DNA of 64,000 bases from Sandaracinaceae bacterium (GTDB lineage: Bacteria; Myxococcota_A; Polyangia; Polyangiales; Houyiibacteriaceae), in contig JADJJE010000017.1 in the NCBI GenBank assembly GCA_016706685.1, forward strand, positions 1-64,000. Direction: 5' to 3'. Positions 8,857-17,418 of the stretch are shown piece after piece (position 1 is the first letter of the stretch; each line of letters starts with the position of its first letter). Under the pieces are notes generated by a model. The model had not been told where the DNA came from and did not search any database. It saw only the letters and a list, made by a program, of their open reading frames with translations. Both the position numbers and the translations under genes were made by a program.

Positions 8857-10721
8857 ATCTCGTCCAGCACCGCCGGGTCCTCGATGGTGGCGGGCACGGG
8901 CGCAGGCCGGCCCTCCGCGATCTTCTTCATGGTGCCGCGCAGGATCTTGCCCGAGCGCGTCTTGGGCAGGCGCTGCACCACCACGGCATCCTTGAACGCC
9001 GCGACGGGGCCGATGGTCTCGCGCACGGCGGCGACCACCTGCTTCACCACCTCGGCGTGGCTCAGCGTGACGCCCGCCTTCAGCACCAGCAGCCCGAGGG
9101 GCAGCTCGCCCTTCAGCTCGTCGGCCACGCCGATCACGGCGCACTCGGCCACCGCGGGGTGCCGCGAGAGCACCTCCTCCATCTGGCCCGTGGAGAGCCG
9201 GTGGCCCGCCACGTTGATGATGTCGTCGGTGCGCGCCATCACGTAGACGTAGCCCTCGTCGTCCACGTAGCCCGCGTCGGCGGTCTTGTAGAAGCCGGGG
9301 TAGTCCGCCAGGTAGGCGGCCTCGAAGCGCTCGTCGGCGTTCCACAGCGTGGGCAGCGCGCCCGGCGGCAGCGGCAGCTTGGCCACCAGCGCGCCCGTGG
9401 TGAAGGGCGGCACGTCGTGTGCCGCGTCGTCCACCACGCGAATGTCCCAGCCCGGCACGGGCAGCGTGGGCGAGCCGTGCTTCACGGGCAGGCGCTCGAT
9501 CCCCAGGCAGTTGGAGACGATGGGCCAGCCGGTCTCGGTCTGCCACCAGTGGTCGATCACCGGGACCCCGAGGTGCTGCTCGGCCCACTCGAGCGTGGCC
9601 GAGTCGCTGCGCTCGCCCGCCAGGAACAGCGCCTCGAAGTGGCTCAAGTCGTACTTCTTCAGCAGCACGCCGTCCGGGTCGTCCTTCTTGATGGCGCGAA
9701 AGGCGGTGGGCGCCGTGAACAGCTTCTTCACGCCGTGCTCCGCGATCACGCGGAAGAAGGTGCCCGCGTCGGGCGTGCCCACGGGCTTGCCCTCGAACAG
9801 CAGCGTGGTGTTCCCGTTCAGCAGTGGCCCGTAGACGATGTAGCTGTGGCCCACCACCCAGCCCACGTCGGACGCCGCCCAGAACACCTCGCCCGGCTGC
9901 ACGCCATAGACCGCCTGCATGGAGTACTGCAGCGCCACCGCGTGGCCACCCTGGTCGCGCACCACGCCCTTGGGCTTCCCGGTGGTCCCCGACGTGTAGA
10001 GGATGTAGAGCGGGTCGGTGGCGCTCACCGGCACGCACTCCGCGGGCGTCACGCCCGGGGCCGCGATGGCGTCGTCCCAGCTCACGTCGCGCCCCGGCTG
10101 GAGCGTGGCCAGCAGCTGCGGGCGCTGCTTCACGATGCAGCGCGCGGGCTTGTGCGAGGCCAGCGCGATGGCCTCGTCGAGCAGCGGCTTGTAGGCCACC
10201 GTGCGCGAGGGCTCGATGCCGCACGACGCGCACACCATCAGCACGGGCTTCGCGTCGTCGATGCGCGTGGCCAGCTCCGCGGCGGCGAAGCCCCCGAACA
10301 CCACCGAGTGCACGGCGCCGAGGCGCGCGCAGGCCAGCATGGCCACCACCGCCTCGGGGATCATGGGCATGTACAGGATCACGCGGTCGCCGGGCGTCAC
10401 ACCGTTGGCCCGCAGCGCCCCCGCGAACAGCGCCACCTCGTCGCGCAGCGCGCGGTAGGTGAGCGTGCGCTGCGTGCCCGTGACGGGGCTGTCGTAGATC
10501 AGCGCCAGCTGCTCGGCGCGCCCACCCTCCACATGCCGGTCGAGGCAGTTGTAGGCCGTGTTCAGCACGCCGTCCGGGAACCAGCGGTAGAACGGCGCGC
10601 GCGCAGCATCGAGGGCGCGCGTGGGCGGGGTGACCCACGTGATGGCGCGGCTCTGCTCGAGCCAGAAGGCCTCTGGGTCCTGGAGGGAGCGTTGGTGGAC
10701 CTCGCGGTGCGTGGCGGTCAT
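8832..10721 (-). CDS. prpE: propionyl-CoA synthetase (propionate-CoA ligase)
   Basis: 629 residues, the normal PrpE length. It activates propionate (and less well acetate) to its CoA thioester via an acyl-adenylate. The N-terminus has the ACAS_N-like segment (SLQDPEAFWLEQSRAITW, YNCLDRHVEGG). The AMP-binding P-loop is YILYTSGTTGKPKGVV (about residues 230-245), followed by the HWWQTETGWPI motif and YKTADAGYVDDEGYVYVMAR. The acetylatable lysine motif near the C-terminus is PKTRSGKILRGTMKKI. The N-terminal FYRWFPDGVLNTAYNCLDRH segment favours PrpE over Acs. No prp cluster is nearby, so its role here is general short-chain acid activation. It converges with the lipoprotein gene. Confidence 0.93.
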   Translation of the reverse strand: MTATHREVHQRSLQDPEAFWLEQSRAITWVTPPTRALDAARAPFYRWFPDGVLNTAYNCLDRHVEGGRAEQLALIYDSPVTGTQRTLTYRALRDEVALFAGALRANGVTPGDRVILYMPMIPEAVVAMLACARLGAVHSVVFGGFAAAELATRIDDAKPVLMVCASCGIEPSRTVAYKPLLDEAIALASHKPARCIVKQRPQLLATLQPGRDVSWDDAIAAPGVTPAECVPVSATDPLYILYTSGTTGKPKGVVRDQGGHAVALQYSMQAVYGVQPGEVFWAASDVGWVVGHSYIVYGPLLNGNTTLLFEGKPVGTPDAGTFFRVIAEHGVKKLFTAPTAFRAIKKDDPDGVLLKKYDLSHFEALFLAGERSDSATLEWAEQHLGVPVIDHWWQTETGWPIVSNCLGIERLPVKHGSPTLPVPGWDIRVVDDAAHDVPPFTTGALVAKLPLPPGALPTLWNADERFEAAYLADYPGFYKTADAGYVDDEGYVYVMARTDDIINVAGHRLSTGQMEEVLSRHPAVAECAVIGVADELKGELPLGLLVLKAGVTLSHAEVVKQVVAAVRETIGPVAAFKDAVVVQRLPKTRSGKILRGTMKKIAEGRPAPVPATIEDPAVLDEIRAVLASR

Positions 10722-10790
10722 GGGGGATGTCTATCACGCCTGCGAGGGGTTCGAGGGCGAGCGGTTCCATCGCACATGTTTCAAGGCACA

Positions 10791-10829
10791 TGGGCACCCC
10801 CGGCTGGAAGCCGGGGGCAGCAAACCAGG
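10791..10829. repeat. left arm of a 39-bp inverted repeat
   Basis: The 39 bases at 10791-10829 are the inverse complement of 12898-12936 with a single mismatch. The arm contains the hairpin core CCCCCGGCTGGAAGCCGGGGG. It sits immediately beyond the intron's 3' end. It also matches the dispersed palindromic repeat found near 12.9-13.0 kb and 58.5-58.7 kb. Confidence 0.85.
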
Positions 10830-10837
10830 TCTGGATA

Positions 10838-12689
10838 ATCGGCATAGGGGGCCCGAGTAGTCGACTCGGGCTCCCCTGCCACACCACCTGGCATGCGGGT
10901 CCGCACCAGGCGGTTCGATGAGTTGAGGTCAGGGGGCGAGGCGCGGGAGGCCCAGCCCGTCGAAGAATGCATTAGGAATTGCGGCGTTGATCGCCATAGC
11001 CGAGTTCCGCCACCACCGCTTAGCGTTGCCTGCCACTCTCGCGGCAGCGGTGGCGCTGAGCCCACGGGCCCGCAGCTCTCGGAACACGGTTGGGCCGCGT
11101 TTCCATTGTTTGAGCTGGTAGGCCCGCAGTCGGTGGCGGATCCACCCGTCCATCTCCTGAAACCGCTTCTTCGTCCTGGCGACCCGGAAGTAACCGAGCC
11201 AGCCGTTCAGATAGACGGCGAGAGACTGGACGACTTCGGCGAGGCTGCGCCCACGCGTTCGACGCGTGAGCTGACGCACCCGATCCTTCATGGTCTGAAG
11301 GGCCTTCGGCGCCACCAGTGGCTCCGTCTTGGCATCGTGACGGATCGACAGCGTAAAGCTGAGGAATGGTCGCGAGGCCGCCGGAGCCACCGCACTCTTC
11401 GCTTCGTTGACGCGGAGATGGAGCCGGCCGAAGAGCATCACCAGCGAGCGCATGACGCGCTCGCCGGCTACCTCCGTCCGCACGAACACGCGCAGGTCAT
11501 CCGCATAGCGGACGAACGCGTGGCCGCGCTGCTCCAACTCCTTGTCGACTTCGTCGAGGAGCACGTTCGCAAGTAAGGGCGACAACGGGCCACCTGTGGT
11601 GTGCCCTCGCGCCGCTCCACCACGACCCCGTTCGCCATCACGCCAGCGTTCAGGTAGCGGCGGATGAGCCTCAGCACGCGTCGGTCCGCGATCCGTTTCG
11701 CGAGCTTCCCCATGAGCACGTCGTGGTTCACGCGGTCGAAGAACTTCTCCAGATCCACGTCCACCACCCAGCGTTTCCCGCCCTCGACGATGGCGCACAC
11801 CTCGCGCATGGCGCCGTGTGCTCCTCGGTTCGGGCGGAATCCGTGGCTGTGCTCCGAGAAGGTCGCGTCGAACGGCGGCTGCAGGACCTGCAACAGGGCC
11901 TGCTGAATCAGGCGGTCGAGTACCGTGGGAATGCCGAGCATGCGCTCGCCGCCCCCGGGCTTTGGGATCATCACGCGGCGCACCGCATGCGGTTGGTACG
12001 TGCCCGCGAGGAGTTCCTCGCGGACACGCGGCCAATGTTCCCTCAGCCACTCTGGTAGCTTGTCCACCGTCATCCCGTCGATGCCGGGACTCCCCTTGTT
12101 CCCTCTCACTCTCTTCAACGCGCGCTGCAAGTTCGTGTGCTCGAGCACACGCTCCATCATCGCGTCCGTTCCTGGGCCTTCGGTTCCGGTCGTCGCCGAC
12201 GTGGCTTGCCCGCTTCGCTCTGCTCTCGGGGCTTCACCCCTACCCTCGAACGGAAGCTCCAACTGCTTGGACTTCTGGACCATGGCTACGTCGAGACTCC
12301 CGGGCGTCCTGCCCTTCCCATCGTTCGGCCCTTCGGCAGCGTCTCGCGACGCGGCCTACTACGACCTCGGCTGACTTCTCGCTCCGCGTCGTGAACGCGT
12401 CGCCCTTTCAGGCATGAGGCGAGATCTCCCCAGGTAAGAACGCTGACCTTCTCTGCACAACCGCCGGATCTACACCACACCCCATTGTCCATCGCGGCTT
12501 CGCAGGTAGCCGGCTGCTCGCCCCAGGGTGCATCGCCTCGTATCCGGTTCTTGTTCATCGGCTCGCAGATGCGTTCCACGCTTCCTCCAGACGGTCGGTC
12601 GCCCTTCCGCCCTTGCGCTTCACTTCCTTCGTTATGGACTACTAAGGGGAGGACTTTCACCTCCTGGTCAGCGCCCATGCTGGGCGCAC
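10838..12689 (-). mobile_element. group II intron, IIC (terminator-inserting) type, about 1852 nt
   Basis: On the minus strand the element begins GTGCGCCCAGCATGGGCGCT at 12689, the standard group II 5' end, and carries the usual GGTGAAAGTCC segment shortly after. Domain I-IV sequence occupies about 12284-12689, then comes the reverse transcriptase frame. Domain V is the 32-base hairpin 10883-10914 (ACCGCCTGGTGC paired with GCATGCCAGGTGGT). Domain VI is a stem built on CCCGAG/CTCGGG just after it. The 3' end reads CCTATGCCGAT, with an A at 10845 seven bases before the last intron base, the expected branch point. The 5' exon is a terminator-like hairpin followed by TTTATGCC, which is the known target preference of class C introns. 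A self-splicing RNA is expected. Mobility is doubtful while the reverse transcriptase is frameshifted. Confidence 0.88.
10929..12283 (-). pseudogene. ltrA: group II intron reverse transcriptase/maturase, one-base frameshift
   Basis: The N-terminal part (12283 to about 11597) and C-terminal part (about 11597 to 10929) lie in different frames; joined they make about 451 residues, normal for the family. Visible RT blocks in order: NKGSPGIDGMTVDKLP, LGIPTVLDRLIQQALLQVL, FSEHSHGFRPNRGAH, WVVDVDLEKFFDRVNHD, then REGTPQ (first frame) joining GGPLSPLLANVLL (second frame), and the catalytic FVRYADDLRVFV. The maturase (X/GIIM) domain follows, with YLNGWLGYFRVARTKKRFQE and a tail AFFDGLGLPRL. No HNH endonuclease domain is present, as in class C introns. 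One missing base between CAG and TGGCCC at about 11596 breaks the frame. Confidence 0.85.
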
Positions 12690-12697
12690 GGCATAAA

Positions 12698-12717
12698 AGT
12701 CCCCCGAGAGGGGGACT
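12698..12717 (-). terminator. terminator-like hairpin serving as intron insertion target
   Basis: On the minus strand AGTCCCCC (12717-12710) pairs with GGGGGACT (12705-12698) around a TCTC loop and is followed by TTTATGCC. The intron begins directly after these bases. The stem is 8 bp without mismatch. It belongs to a short non-coding element rather than to a recognisable gene. Confidence 0.65.
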
Positions 12718-12897
12718 ACGTGGCTGGAAGCGGGGTTTGCTCTACCCAGGGTAGCCGGACGGAAGCCACCCGCTGCAGAGCGATCACCAGGTCCTGACCA
12801 AGCAAGGCCCCGGGGTCCGGGTACCCTTGGTCATACGGCCCCCAAGTTCACCTTCAGTTAGTCCGACCCGCAGGGGCGGACTTTCAGGTCGCCGAGG

Positions 12898-12936
12898 CCT
12901 GGTTTGCTGCCCTCGGCTTCCAGCCGGGGGTGCCCA
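12898..12936. repeat. right arm of the 39-bp inverted repeat
   Basis: Complementary to 10791-10829 in 38 of 39 positions. The two arms are about 2.1 kb apart and enclose the intron and roughly 200 bases of other non-coding sequence with further short hairpins (for example the AGTCC/GGACT stem around 12859-12883). Without the intron the element would be only about 0.3 kb long with terminal inverted repeats. Confidence 0.85.
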
Positions 12937-13011
12937 TAGAGCCTTGCAGCAAGGCGAATCGGGCCCCAAGCAAGATGCTTTGAATCATCAGGCTGAAGCC
13001 GTGGGTGCCCA
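12914..13011 (-). repeat. dispersed palindromic repeat, copy near 13 kb
   Basis: Read on the minus strand, this ~98-base block aligns by eye with 58547-58640, at roughly four identical bases in five. Both start TGGGCACCCACGGCT and both contain GATTCGC, TTGCTGCAAGG and TATGGGCACCCCCGGCTGG at matching spacing. It overlaps the right inverted-repeat arm and ends just before the aminotransferase gene. Confidence 0.75.
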
Positions 13012-13052
13012 GCTCCTAGCGCGCCCGGCAGCCCGCTGACACGCTGCGCCGC

Positions 13053-14207
13053 ATGACGGACCCTCGGCTCAGCGCCCGCACGCAGCAGATCGCGCCCTTC
13101 CTCGCCATGGAGGTCATGGAGCGCGGCATGGCCCTCGCGCGACAAGGCCACGACGTGATCCAGCTGGGCGTGGGCGAGCCGGACTTCGACGCGCCGCCCG
13201 AGGCCGTGCGCGCCGCCATGGACGCGCTCGGTCGTGGCGACACCCACTACACCGACAGCCGCGGCCTGCGCAGCCTGCGCGAGGCCATCGCGCGGGACTC
13301 CCAGGCGCGGCGCGGGGTGCCCACGGATCCGGATCGCGTGTTGGTCACGCTGGGCACGTCGCCCGCCATCTTGATGGCGCTGCAGGTGCTGGTGAACCCG
13401 GGCGACGAGGTGCTGATCCCCACGCCGCACTACCCGTGCTACCCGAACATGGTGATCGCCTGCGGGGGCGTGCCGGTCTTCGTGCCCACCTTCGCCGAGG
13501 ACGGCTACCGCATCGACGTGGACGCCGTGGCTCGCGCGCGCACACCACGCAGCAAGGCCATCTTCCTAGCGTCGCCGGCCAACCCCACGGGGGCCGTGCA
13601 GCCGCGCGAGACGGTGGAGGCGCTGGCTGCGCTCGGGCTCCCCATCCTGAGCGACGAGATCTACGACGGCCTCTTGTTCGACGGGCAGTCCGTGACGTCG
13701 CCGCTCGGCTTCAGCGCGGACACCTTCGTGCTGGACGGCTTCTCGAAGCGCTACGCCATGACGGGCTTTCGCCTGGGCTACCTGATCGCGCCCGAGTGGG
13801 CCTCGCGCGCCCTGCAGAGCCTGCAGCAGAGTCAGTTCATCTCCGCCACGCACTTCGTGCAGAGCGCGGGCATCGCGGCGCTCGAGCACGGCGCGCCCCA
13901 CGTGGCGCACATGCGCGGCATCTACCAGCGCCGCCGCGACGTGCTGCTGGCGGGCCTGCGCGAGCTGGGGCTGGGCATCCCGCAGGCGCCGACGGGGGCG
14001 TTCTACATCCTGGCCGACGCACGGCACCTGGGCGCGGACTCGCTCGCCACCGCGTTCCGCATCCTCGAGCAGGCGCACGTGGCGGTGGGCCCGGGCCGCG
14101 ACTTCGGGGTGATCGCGGAGGGCCACCTGCGCTTCAGCTACGCCACGTCGGAGACGCAGATCACCCGCGCCCTCGAGCGCTTGGCGCGCGTGCTGCCCAC
14201 GCTCTGA
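13053..14207 (+). CDS. PLP-dependent class I/II aminotransferase
   Basis: 384 residues, typical of the aspartate aminotransferase-like fold type I family. The N-terminus has VIQLGVGEPDFDAPPEAV, the usual substrate-side segment. The cofactor strand includes ASPANPTGAVQPRE, ILSDEIYDGL binds the pyridine ring, and the Schiff-base lysine lies in DGFSKRYAMTGFRLGY (about residues 229-244). The C-terminal arginine region is EGHLRFSYATS. It probably transfers amino groups between an amino acid and 2-oxoglutarate; specificity (aspartate, alanine, aromatic) cannot be read from sequence alone. It is convergent with ligA, 20 bases apart. Confidence 0.9.
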   Translation: MTDPRLSARTQQIAPFLAMEVMERGMALARQGHDVIQLGVGEPDFDAPPEAVRAAMDALGRGDTHYTDSRGLRSLREAIARDSQARRGVPTDPDRVLVTLGTSPAILMALQVLVNPGDEVLIPTPHYPCYPNMVIACGGVPVFVPTFAEDGYRIDVDAVARARTPRSKAIFLASPANPTGAVQPRETVEALAALGLPILSDEIYDGLLFDGQSVTSPLGFSADTFVLDGFSKRYAMTGFRLGYLIAPEWASRALQSLQQSQFISATHFVQSAGIAALEHGAPHVAHMRGIYQRRRDVLLAGLRELGLGIPQAPTGAFYILADARHLGADSLATAFRILEQAHVAVGPGRDFGVIAEGHLRFSYATSETQITRALERLARVLPTL

Positions 14208-14227
14208 CCGAGCGCGCCTGCCGCGAG

Positions 14228-16360
14228 CTACTCGCCGAGCATGGCCAGCAACCCGGCCTCGTCCAGCACGGCCACGCCCAGCTTCTGCGCGGCCTCCAGC
14301 TTGCTGCCGGCTTCCTCGCCCGCCACCACGTAGTCGGTCTTGGCCGACACCGAGCCCGCCACCTTGCCGCCCGCGGCCTTGATGCGCGCCCCGGCCTCGG
14401 CGCGCTTGAGCGTGGGCAGCGTGCCCGTGAGCACGAAGGTCTTGCCGGCCACGCCTTCGACGGCGCGCGTCTCGGTCTCGAGCGCGGCCAAGGACACCCC
14501 CGCGGCCGCGAGGCCCTCGAACACCGCGCGCACGCTGGGCGCGGAGAGCTCAGCGAAGATGCTGTCCGCAGACTTGCGCCCGAGCCCCTCGACGGCGCCG
14601 CGCTCGCTCGACTTGTCGGGGGCCACGTGGGCCACCGCGTCGGGCTCGCCCGCCACGTAGCGTGCAGCGAAGGCGAGCAGCTCTTCCGCGCTGCGCCAGT
14701 GCTTGGTGAGCTCCTCCGCCATGGTCACGCCCACGTGCCGGATGGCCAGGCCGATGAGCACGCGCGCGAGGCCGCGGCCCTTCGCATTCTCGAGCGCCTT
14801 CACCACGTTCTTGGCGCTCTTGTCGCCCATGCGCTCGAGGCCCGCCAGCTGCTGCGCTGTGAGGCGGAACAGGTCGTCCGGGCGGTGCACCCCCGCGTGC
14901 TGGATGACCTGCACCAGCAGCGCCTCGCCCATGCCGTCGATGTCCATGGCCTGCCGCCCCGCGAAGTGCTTGAGGCGCTCGAGCACCTGGTCGGCACACG
15001 CCGGGTTGGGGCAGAACACGAAGATCTCCTCGCTGACCACCGCGCTCCCACAGGTGGGGCACTGCGCGGGCGGCACGAAGGGCACGGTGCCGTCGGGACG
15101 GGCCGCGAGGTCCACGCCCACCACCTGCGGGATGATGTCGCCCGCCTTCTCCACGAACACAAGGTCGCCAACGCGCACGTCTTTGCGGGCGAGCTCGGGG
15201 AAGTTGTGCAGCGACGCGCGGCTCACGGTGGTGCCGGCCAGCGGCACCGGGTCCAGCTCGGCCACGGGCGTGAGCTTGCCGCTCTTGCCCACCTGCACGC
15301 TGATGGCGCGCAGTCGCGTGGGGCGCCGCTCGGGCGGGAACTTGTAGGCGATGCCCCAGTGGGGGTGGTGCCCGGTGGCGCCGAGCGCCGGGTAGTGCGC
15401 GAGCTCGTCCACCTTGATGACCATCCCGTCGATCTCGAAGGGCAGCCCATGCCGGCGCTCGTGGTAGCCCGCGCAGTACGCATAGGCGGCGCGCGCGTCC
15501 GGCGCCACGAACAGCTGGTCCAGGTACAGCCGCACCAGCGCCTCGGCGCCTGGCACAGCGCCCACGTCGGCCAGCCACGCCACCACCTCGCTCTGGCGTC
15601 CGGGCAGCGTCACCCCCTCGCTCCACGGGACCTGGTAGAGGAACGCGCGGATGCCCACGGCCCCGAGGCCCGCCGGGTCTTTGCGCTTCATCATGCCGGC
15701 ACAGCCGTTGCGCGGGTTGGCGATGGTCTTCTCGCCGGCGTCCCGCAGGCTTTGGTTGTGCGCGTCGAACGCATCGCGCGGCCAGTACAGCTCGCCACGC
15801 ACCTCGAGCGTGCCGCCGGTCACGCCGCGCAGGGCACCCGGAGCCGCCTTGGCCTCCAGCACCTGCGCGGTGATCACGTCGCCGCGCTGTCCATCACCGC
15901 GTGTCACGGCCCGCACCAGCCGGCCGCCCTCATAGAGCAACGACACGCTGATGCCGTCGATCTTGGGCTCCACCAGGAGCGGCAGCGCGCCGTCTGGGCC
16001 GAGCTCGAGGTCCTTCAGGCGGCGCTGGTACCACGCGTCCAGCTGCACCTCGTACGGCACGGGCTGTCCGTCCGCGTCGCGCCGGTTGGGGGTGAGCTTC
16101 TCGAGCGACAGCATGGGCATGCGGTGCGCCACCGTCTCGAAGCCGTCCGTGTGGTCCACGCCGGGGCTGCGGTCGATGCGCTCCTCCGTGGGCACACCCA
16201 GCGAGTCCGCCAGCTCTTGATAGCGGTCGAACAGCTCGTCGAAGGCGCCGTCCGGGATCTCGGGCGTCCCCTTGCGGTAGAGCTTCTCGTGGTGCGCGAT
16301 CTGATCACGCAGGAGCGCGAGCTCCTGCTCGGCCTGCTGGGCCACGCCTCCCGGTTCCAT
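14228..16360 (-). CDS. ligA: NAD-dependent DNA ligase
   Basis: 710 residues from the ATG at 16360; two GTG codons just upstream are less likely. It seals nicks between Okazaki fragments and in repair using NAD+. Domain order is complete: Ia domain (HHEKLYRKGTPEIPDGAFDE), adenylation domain with the active lysine in VEPKIDGIS (about K133), OB fold (ASLHNFPELARKDVRVGD), four-Cys zinc finger (CPTCGSAVV then CPNPAC), helix-hairpin-helix region (LTAQQLAGLERMGDKSAKNV) and a C-terminal BRCT domain (GKTFVLTGTLPTLKRAEA). The Ia motif is slightly divergent from the common YYxxDxPxISDxEYD. The start overlaps the corA stop by one base (TGATG), so the two are translationally coupled. Confidence 0.95.
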   Translation of the reverse strand: MEPGGVAQQAEQELALLRDQIAHHEKLYRKGTPEIPDGAFDELFDRYQELADSLGVPTEERIDRSPGVDHTDGFETVAHRMPMLSLEKLTPNRRDADGQPVPYEVQLDAWYQRRLKDLELGPDGALPLLVEPKIDGISVSLLYEGGRLVRAVTRGDGQRGDVITAQVLEAKAAPGALRGVTGGTLEVRGELYWPRDAFDAHNQSLRDAGEKTIANPRNGCAGMMKRKDPAGLGAVGIRAFLYQVPWSEGVTLPGRQSEVVAWLADVGAVPGAEALVRLYLDQLFVAPDARAAYAYCAGYHERRHGLPFEIDGMVIKVDELAHYPALGATGHHPHWGIAYKFPPERRPTRLRAISVQVGKSGKLTPVAELDPVPLAGTTVSRASLHNFPELARKDVRVGDLVFVEKAGDIIPQVVGVDLAARPDGTVPFVPPAQCPTCGSAVVSEEIFVFCPNPACADQVLERLKHFAGRQAMDIDGMGEALLVQVIQHAGVHRPDDLFRLTAQQLAGLERMGDKSAKNVVKALENAKGRGLARVLIGLAIRHVGVTMAEELTKHWRSAEELLAFAARYVAGEPDAVAHVAPDKSSERGAVEGLGRKSADSIFAELSAPSVRAVFEGLAAAGVSLAALETETRAVEGVAGKTFVLTGTLPTLKRAEAGARIKAAGGKVAGSVSAKTDYVVAGEEAGSKLEAAQKLGVAVLDEAGLLAMLGE

Positions 16361-17418
16361 CACCACCAGTTTCTGCGCTTGAAGTAGACGAAGATGCCGG
16401 ACGCCGTGGTGACCATCACGGTCAGCGCCACGTGGTAGCCGTACGCGTGGTGCAGCCCGGGCATGTAGTCGAAGTTCATGCCGTAGAGCCCAGTGATGAA
16501 CATGAGGGGCAGCATGATCGTGGAGATCATGGTGAGCGCCTTCATGACGTCGTTGAGGCGGTGCGACTGCATGCTGAGGTACGCGTCGAGCGCGTCGCTC
16601 ACGGCGTCGCGGAACGCCTCGGACTGGTCGGCGATGCTCACGAAGTGGTCGTAGATGTCGCGAAAGAAGGGGCGGACGTCCGAGGGCACGAAGCGCACCG
16701 AGCCGGTGGCGAGCGCGCGCAGCACCTCTTTCTGGTGCCGCACCAAGCGGCCCAGGTGCAGCACGTCGTGCTTGGCTTCCAAGATGGTCTCGAGCACCGC
16801 CGGAGTGGTGGCGCGCAGGGCAGCCAGTTCGAGCCCGTCCACGCGTTCGCCGAGGGTGTTCATCCGCACCATGAAGCGGTCCACCATGAAGTCCACGATG
16901 CGGTGCGCGACCACGGCGGGCCCTTGCGCCAGCAGGTCGGGGAAGCGCTCCACCATCTGACGCACGTGCGGCACCGCGGAGACGTTGCCCTCGTGGTGCG
17001 TGACCACGAAGCGCTCGGCGATGAACACGTCGAGGTCGCGCAGGGTGACCTCCCCCGGGACCGGGTCGGGCTCCTCGGGACCGAGCACGATGAAGTACGC
17101 GTACTCGTCGTGGACTTCGATCTTCGGGGTGTCCTGCGCCTTGAACGCGTCTTCGATGAGCAGCGGGTGGATCTGCATGAGATCCCGGAGCATGGCCATG
17201 TGCGCTTCGGTGGAGCCCTCGATGTCCACCCAGAGGTTCACCTTGGGGTCCGCCACGAGGGCGGCGAGCTCGTCCACGCGGGGCCGCAGCAGGTGCTTCG
17301 TCCCCTCGCGCATGGCGTAGATGCTGACCGACGACGGAACGATGCTCTCGCGAGCGTCGCCCGTGCCGCCCATCTCCAAGCTGGAGAGTGTTAGTTTACG
17401 GCGTCGCGCAGTCGCCAT
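16360..17418 (-). CDS. corA: CorA-family magnesium/cobalt transporter
   Basis: 352 residues. The family forms a homopentameric inner-membrane channel for Mg2+ (also Co2+, Ni2+). The large cytoplasmic N-terminal domain includes LWVDIEGSTEAHMAMLRDL and HPLLIEDAFKAQDTPKIEVH. Two C-terminal membrane helices follow, with the diagnostic GMN motif in FITGLYGMNFDYMPGL, and a basic C-terminal end (YFKRRNWW). The ATG at 17418 overlaps the upstream lipoprotein gene by 28 bases and has a GGAAA-like ribosome site; ATG 17373 is an alternative that avoids the overlap. It is coupled to ligA downstream. Confidence 0.92.
   Translation of the reverse strand: MATARRRKLTLSSLEMGGTGDARESIVPSSVSIYAMREGTKHLLRPRVDELAALVADPKVNLWVDIEGSTEAHMAMLRDLMQIHPLLIEDAFKAQDTPKIEVHDEYAYFIVLGPEEPDPVPGEVTLRDLDVFIAERFVVTHHEGNVSAVPHVRQMVERFPDLLAQGPAVVAHRIVDFMVDRFMVRMNTLGERVDGLELAALRATTPAVLETILEAKHDVLHLGRLVRHQKEVLRALATGSVRFVPSDVRPFFRDIYDHFVSIADQSEAFRDAVSDALDAYLSMQSHRLNDVMKALTMISTIMLPLMFITGLYGMNFDYMPGLHHAYGYHVALTVMVTTASGIFVYFKRRNWW

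Noticed and set aside
12286..12678. Short minus-strand frame upstream of the intron reverse transcriptase
   Set aside because: It lies in intron RNA domains I-IV; no protein similarity, and the region is explained by RNA structure.
13436..16387. 983-codon plus-strand frame across the aminotransferase and ligA
   Set aside because: Shadow of two clear genes; composition is Arg/Ala/Gly/His low-complexity with no recognisable domain.
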